Source: Micrococcales bacterium (lineage in GTDB: Bacteria > Actinomycetota > Actinomycetes > Actinomycetales > Dermatophilaceae). Taken from it: a stretch of DNA of 64,000 nt. The stretch lies in contig JAJTBD010000021.1 of the NCBI GenBank assembly GCA_021287075.1, positions 1-64,000 on the forward strand, written 5' to 3'. Position numbers and translations under genes: made by a program. Below are positions 53,916-64,000 of the stretch, one piece after another. The notes under the pieces were generated by a model. That model did not search any database. It was not told the origin of the DNA and saw only the letters and a list, made by a program, of their open reading frames with translations. The stretch's first letter is position 1. Every line of letters starts with the position of its first letter.

Positions 53916-56473
53916 TGCGCGCGCCGGTCAGCTGGTTGCGAGAGCTCGTGGGCGCCGAGGCGGTCCCCGAGTCGATGACGGGCGAGCAGGTCGCCGCGGC
54001 CCTGGTCAAGGTCGGCCTCGAGGAGGAGGGCATCCACGGTGGCGAGATCACCGGCCCCCTCGTCGTCGGCAGGGTCCTGGAGCTCACCCCCGAGCCGCAG
54101 AAGAACGGCAAGACGATCAACTGGTGCCAGGTCGACGTCGGCGAGCACGGCCAGCGCGTCACCGAGGGCACCCCTCAGGGCATCGTCTGTGGCGCCCACA
54201 ACTTCGCCGTCGGCGACCTCGTGGTCTGCGTCCTGCCGGGCGGCGTGCTGCCCGGGCCCTTCCCGATCTCGGCCCGCAAGACCTATGGGCATGTCTCCAA
54301 CGGCATGATCTGCTCGGCCAAGGAGCTCGGGCTGGGCGAGGACCATGACGGCATCATCGTGCTGTCGGAGTGGTTCGCCGACCAGCCCGAGGTGCTCGCC
54401 TCGCTCGAGCCCGGCCAGGACGCCATCGCGCTCCTGGGCCTGGCCGAGGAGGTCGTCGAGGTCAACGTGACGCCCGACCGCGGCTACGCCTTCTCGATGC
54501 GCGGCATCGCCCGCGACCTCGCGCTCTCGCTCGGTGTCGACTTCACCGACCCGATCGACGCGCCGCGGGCGGCCGCGCCTGCGGCCAACGACTCCGGCTA
54601 TGAGGTGCGGCTCGAGGACGACGCCCCGATCAACGGCGTCGAGGGCTGCGACCGCTATGTCGCCCGTGTCATCCGGGGCATCGACGTCACCGCCCAGTCA
54701 CCGTCGTGGCTCAAGGCCCGCGTCACCCAGATGGGCATGCGCCCGATCTCGCTCGCGGTCGACGTCACCAACTACGTCATGCTCCTGACCGGCCAGCCGC
54801 TGCACGCCTTCGACCTCGACAAGCTGTCGGGCTCGATCGTCGTGCGCCGCGCCCGGGCGGGCGAGAAGCTCACGACCCTCGACGACATCGAGCGCACCCT
54901 CGACCCCGAGGACCTGCTCATCACCGACGCGGGGGAGCGTCCGCTCGTCATCGCCGGCGTCATGGGTGGCGAGACCTGCGAGATCGACGAGGGCTCGACC
55001 AATGTGCTGATCGAGGCCGCCCACTTCGACCCGATCAGCGTCGCCCGGTCGGCGCGCAGGCACCGACTGCCGTCGGAGGCGGCCAAGCGCTTCGAGCGCG
55101 GCGTCGACCCCGAGATCACCGCCGCCGCAGCGCAGCTCGCGGTCGAGCTGCTCGTGCAGCTCGGCGGCGGCACGGTCGACGCCGGCGCGACCGACGTCGG
55201 CGCCCCTGTGCCGCTGGACGCCTTCACGATGGCCGCCGACCTGCCCTCCCGCCTGGTCGGGCTGGAGTTCTCCACCGACGAGGTGACGACCGCGTTGCGC
55301 CGCATCGGCTGCGAGGTCGCCGCCGACGGCGAGACGCTGCGGGTCACCCCGCCGTCCTGGCGGCCCGATCTGCGCACCGGCCCCGACCTCGTCGAGGAGG
55401 TCGCGCGCTCGCGCGGCTATGACGCCATCCCGTCGGTCCTGCCGCAGGCCCCCGGTGGGCAGGGGCTCACCGCAGGCCAGCGCGCGCGTCGCCTGGTCGC
55501 GGCGACCCTCGCGCAGCAGGGACTGACCGAGGTGCTCAGCTATCCCTTCACCTCCGCGGCCCGCCACGACGCGCTGCAGTATGCCGCCGACGACGCCCGC
55601 CGCCGCGCGGTCACCGTCGCCAACCCGCTGTCCGACGAGGCGCCGATCCTGCGCACCTCCGTCCTGGACACCCTCGCCGATGTCGCCCGGCGCAATGTCG
55701 GGCGCGGCATGGGCGATGTCGCCGTCTATGAGCTCGGCCTGGTCTATGAGCCGACCGAGTCCGGCGCCAAGGCGCCGATCCCGACCCTCGGCCAGCGCCC
55801 CGCCGACGAGGTGCTCGACCAGATCAATGCCGCCGTCCCCGCCCAGCCGCGGCACGCTGCCGGCATCCTTGCCGGGGCCTCCCGCACCGCCGGCCCGTGG
55901 GGTCCGGCCGAGCCGGTCGGTGCCGCCGACGCGGTCGCTGTGGTGCTCGCGGTCGCCCGCGCGCTGGGCGAGACGCTCACCGTCACCCAGACCGAGCACG
56001 CGCCCTTCCACCCGGGTCGGTGTGCCGAGCTCGCCCTCGCCGACGGCACGGTCGTGGCCCACGCCGGCGAGCTCCACCCCAAGGCCGTCGATGCGCTCGA
56101 GCTGCCTGCCCGCACCGCGGCATTCGAGATCGACCTCGACGCCCTGACCGCTGGGGCCGGCGAGGTCACCCAGGCCCGCAAGCTCTCCACCATGCCGGTC
56201 GCGCGGACCGATGTGGCGCTCGTCGTGGCCGAGGACGTCCCGGCGGCCACCGTCGAGGCGGCCCTGCGCCAGGGCGCGGGGGAGCAGCTGGAGGCAGTCG
56301 AGCTGTTCGACATCTACCGTGGTGACCAGGTCGGCGAGGGTCGCAAGTCGCTCGCCTACCGCCTCACCTTCCGACCCGTCGACACAACGCTCACGACGGC
56401 CGAGGTCAGCGCGACCCGCGACCGTGCGGTGGCCGAGGCCGCCAAGGCCACCGGAGCAGAGCAGAGGATGTGA
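53915..56473 (+). CDS. pheT: Phenylalanyl-tRNA synthetase beta subunit
   Basis: An 852-residue subunit. Domains in order are the N-terminal MRAPVSWLRELV start, a tRNA-binding OB fold (about 45-165, VVGRVLELTPEPQ), the B3/B4 editing region, the B5 domain, a catalytic-like core (RSRGYDAIPSVLP onward) and a C-terminal anticodon-binding FDX-ACB domain (KLSTMPVARTDVALVVAEDVP to the end). Length is normal. It is translationally coupled to pheS (TGATG). The SDR gene starts at its end. Confidence 0.97.
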
Positions 56474-56478
56474 CTCCC

Positions 56479-59492
<3,014 letters not shown>

Positions 59493-59496
<4 letters not shown>

Positions 59497-60433
59497 CCAA
59501 CACCCTGCGCGCGATCGACGCCGCCGCCCTCCGTGTCGCCCAGTCCAAGGCCCAGACCCTCGTCGAGGCGCTGCCCTGGCTCGAGCGCTTCCGCGACGCG
59601 CTGGTCGTCGTCAAGTACGGCGGCAACGCGATGGTCGACGACCGCCTCAAGCAGGCCTTCGCCGAGGACATCCTCTTCATGCGGTATGCCGGGCTGCGCC
59701 CCGTCGTCGTGCACGGCGGCGGCCCCCAGATCAAGGCGATGCTCGACCGGCTCGGCCTCGAGTCGGAGTTCAAGGGCGGCCTGCGCGTCACCACGCCCGA
59801 GGTGATGGACGTCGTCCGGATGGTGCTCGTCGGCCAGGTCGGGCGCGAGCTCGTCGGTCTGCTCAACGCCCACGCGCCGCTGGCCGTCGGCATGAGCGGC
59901 GAGGACGGCGGGCTCTTCACGGCCCGCCGCCGGGGCGCGGTCGTCGACGGCGACGAGGTCGACATCGGTCTGGTCGGCGACGTCGTCGATGTCGACCCTG
60001 CGGCCGTCCAGGACCTGCTCGACGCGGGCCGCATCCCCGTCATCTCGACCGTCGCGCCGGAGCAGGACGCCGGCTCGACCGCGGTGCTCAATGTCAACGC
60101 CGACACCGCCGCCTCGGCGCTGGCGGTGGCCCTCAGGGCCGAGAAGTTCATCGTGCTCACCGATGTCGACGGCGTCTACAGCGACTGGCCCGACCGCGAC
60201 TCGCTCCTGTCACAGCTGCGCGCCCGCGACGCCCGCGAGCTGATGACCCGCGTCGACTCCGGGATGATCCCCAAGCTCGAGGCCTGCGTGCGCGCTGTCG
60301 AGCAGGGCGTCCCGCAGGCCCACGTGATCGATGGCCGCCAGCCGCACTCGCTGCTGCTCGAGGTCTTCACCTCCGAGGGCATCGGCACGATGGTCCTGCC
60401 CGATCTCGACGACGACGAGGACGGTGAGGTCCT

Positions 60434-60437
<4 letters not shown>
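59493..60437 (+). CDS. argB: Acetylglutamate kinase
   Basis: A 314-residue amino-acid kinase that phosphorylates N-acetylglutamate. The [10 protein letters not shown] phosphate loop (about 36-45), [14 protein letters not shown] and the [16 protein letters not shown] segment are present. An N-terminal helix of about 25 residues, typical of arginine-inhibited hexameric kinases, suggests feedback inhibition. It overlaps argJ and argD by 4 bp each. Confidence 0.96.

Positions 60438-64000
<3,563 letters not shown>

Overview
The window is about 70% G+C with strongly G/C-ending codons and reads as one stretch of core chromosome from a Gram-positive actinobacterium, most likely Micrococcales in the Intrasporangiaceae/Dermatophilaceae neighbourhood. 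Support comes from the fasR-fabD-fabH-acpP-fabF-accD cluster beside a DUF3145 gene, the homodimeric-type aceE, the Nif3 / zinc-ribbon / RNase H-phosphatase trio, polyphosphate glucokinase, PriA in place of HisA, and glnA2-glnE. No phage, insertion sequence, plasmid or CRISPR genes were seen.

Layout. 1-1.2 kb: end of an excalibur-domain gene and a DUF3145 gene. 1.3-8.0 kb (minus): fatty-acid synthase II cluster with its PucR-type activator FasR. 8.0-9.5 kb (minus): argG. 9.6-13 kb: secreted glycerophosphodiesterase, a repeat array, and a NarL/DesK-type two-component pair. 12.9-15.7 kb (minus): aceE. 15.8-22.2 kb (plus): two PH-domain membrane proteins, DUF3052, AhpE-type peroxiredoxin, tRNA-Val(UAC), Nif3, zinc-ribbon protein, RNase H/phosphatase fusion. 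22-30 kb: YaaA, an RNB nuclease, RNase P RNA, an APC permease, an MBL hydrolase, ppgK, map, a small conserved protein and a YhhN protein. 30-34.2 kb: cupin + FAD amine oxidase divergent from a frameshifted PucR regulator, then panB. 34.4-41.8 kb: secreted M6 protease, glnA2, glnE and a membrane protein. 41.8-47.8 kb: hisD-hisC-hisB-unknown-hisH-priA-sseB. 47.9-57.2 kb: MFS transporter, infC-rpmI-rplT, TrmH methyltransferase, PAS histidine kinase, pheS-pheT, SDR. 57.3 kb to the end: argCJBDF-argR and the start of argH.

The genes work as linked biosynthetic modules. Pyruvate dehydrogenase and the AccD carboxyltransferase feed the FAS-II enzymes. GlnA2/GlnE handle ammonia assimilation. The his and arg operons are tightly coupled by 1-4 bp overlaps. 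argG is 48 kb from the other arg genes, but both argG and argC carry the same type of ARG-box palindrome at their starts, so ArgR from this cluster probably controls both.

The most unusual observations are: FabD carries an extra C-terminal biotinyl/lipoyl-like domain lacking the modifiable lysine; two similar palindromes sit upstream of fabD and fasR; a GGTATGCCG-edged family of intergenic sites often forms perfect hairpins; a second repeat family (GTGCCCAACTGGGC core) forms a 33-bp tandem array at 10.9 kb and recurs upstream of rnpB; nif3 starts two bases after a tRNA; and many genes show a TANNNT box 6-8 nt before an unleadered start codon. I found no clear new multi-gene defence or biosynthetic system; most of the window is housekeeping.
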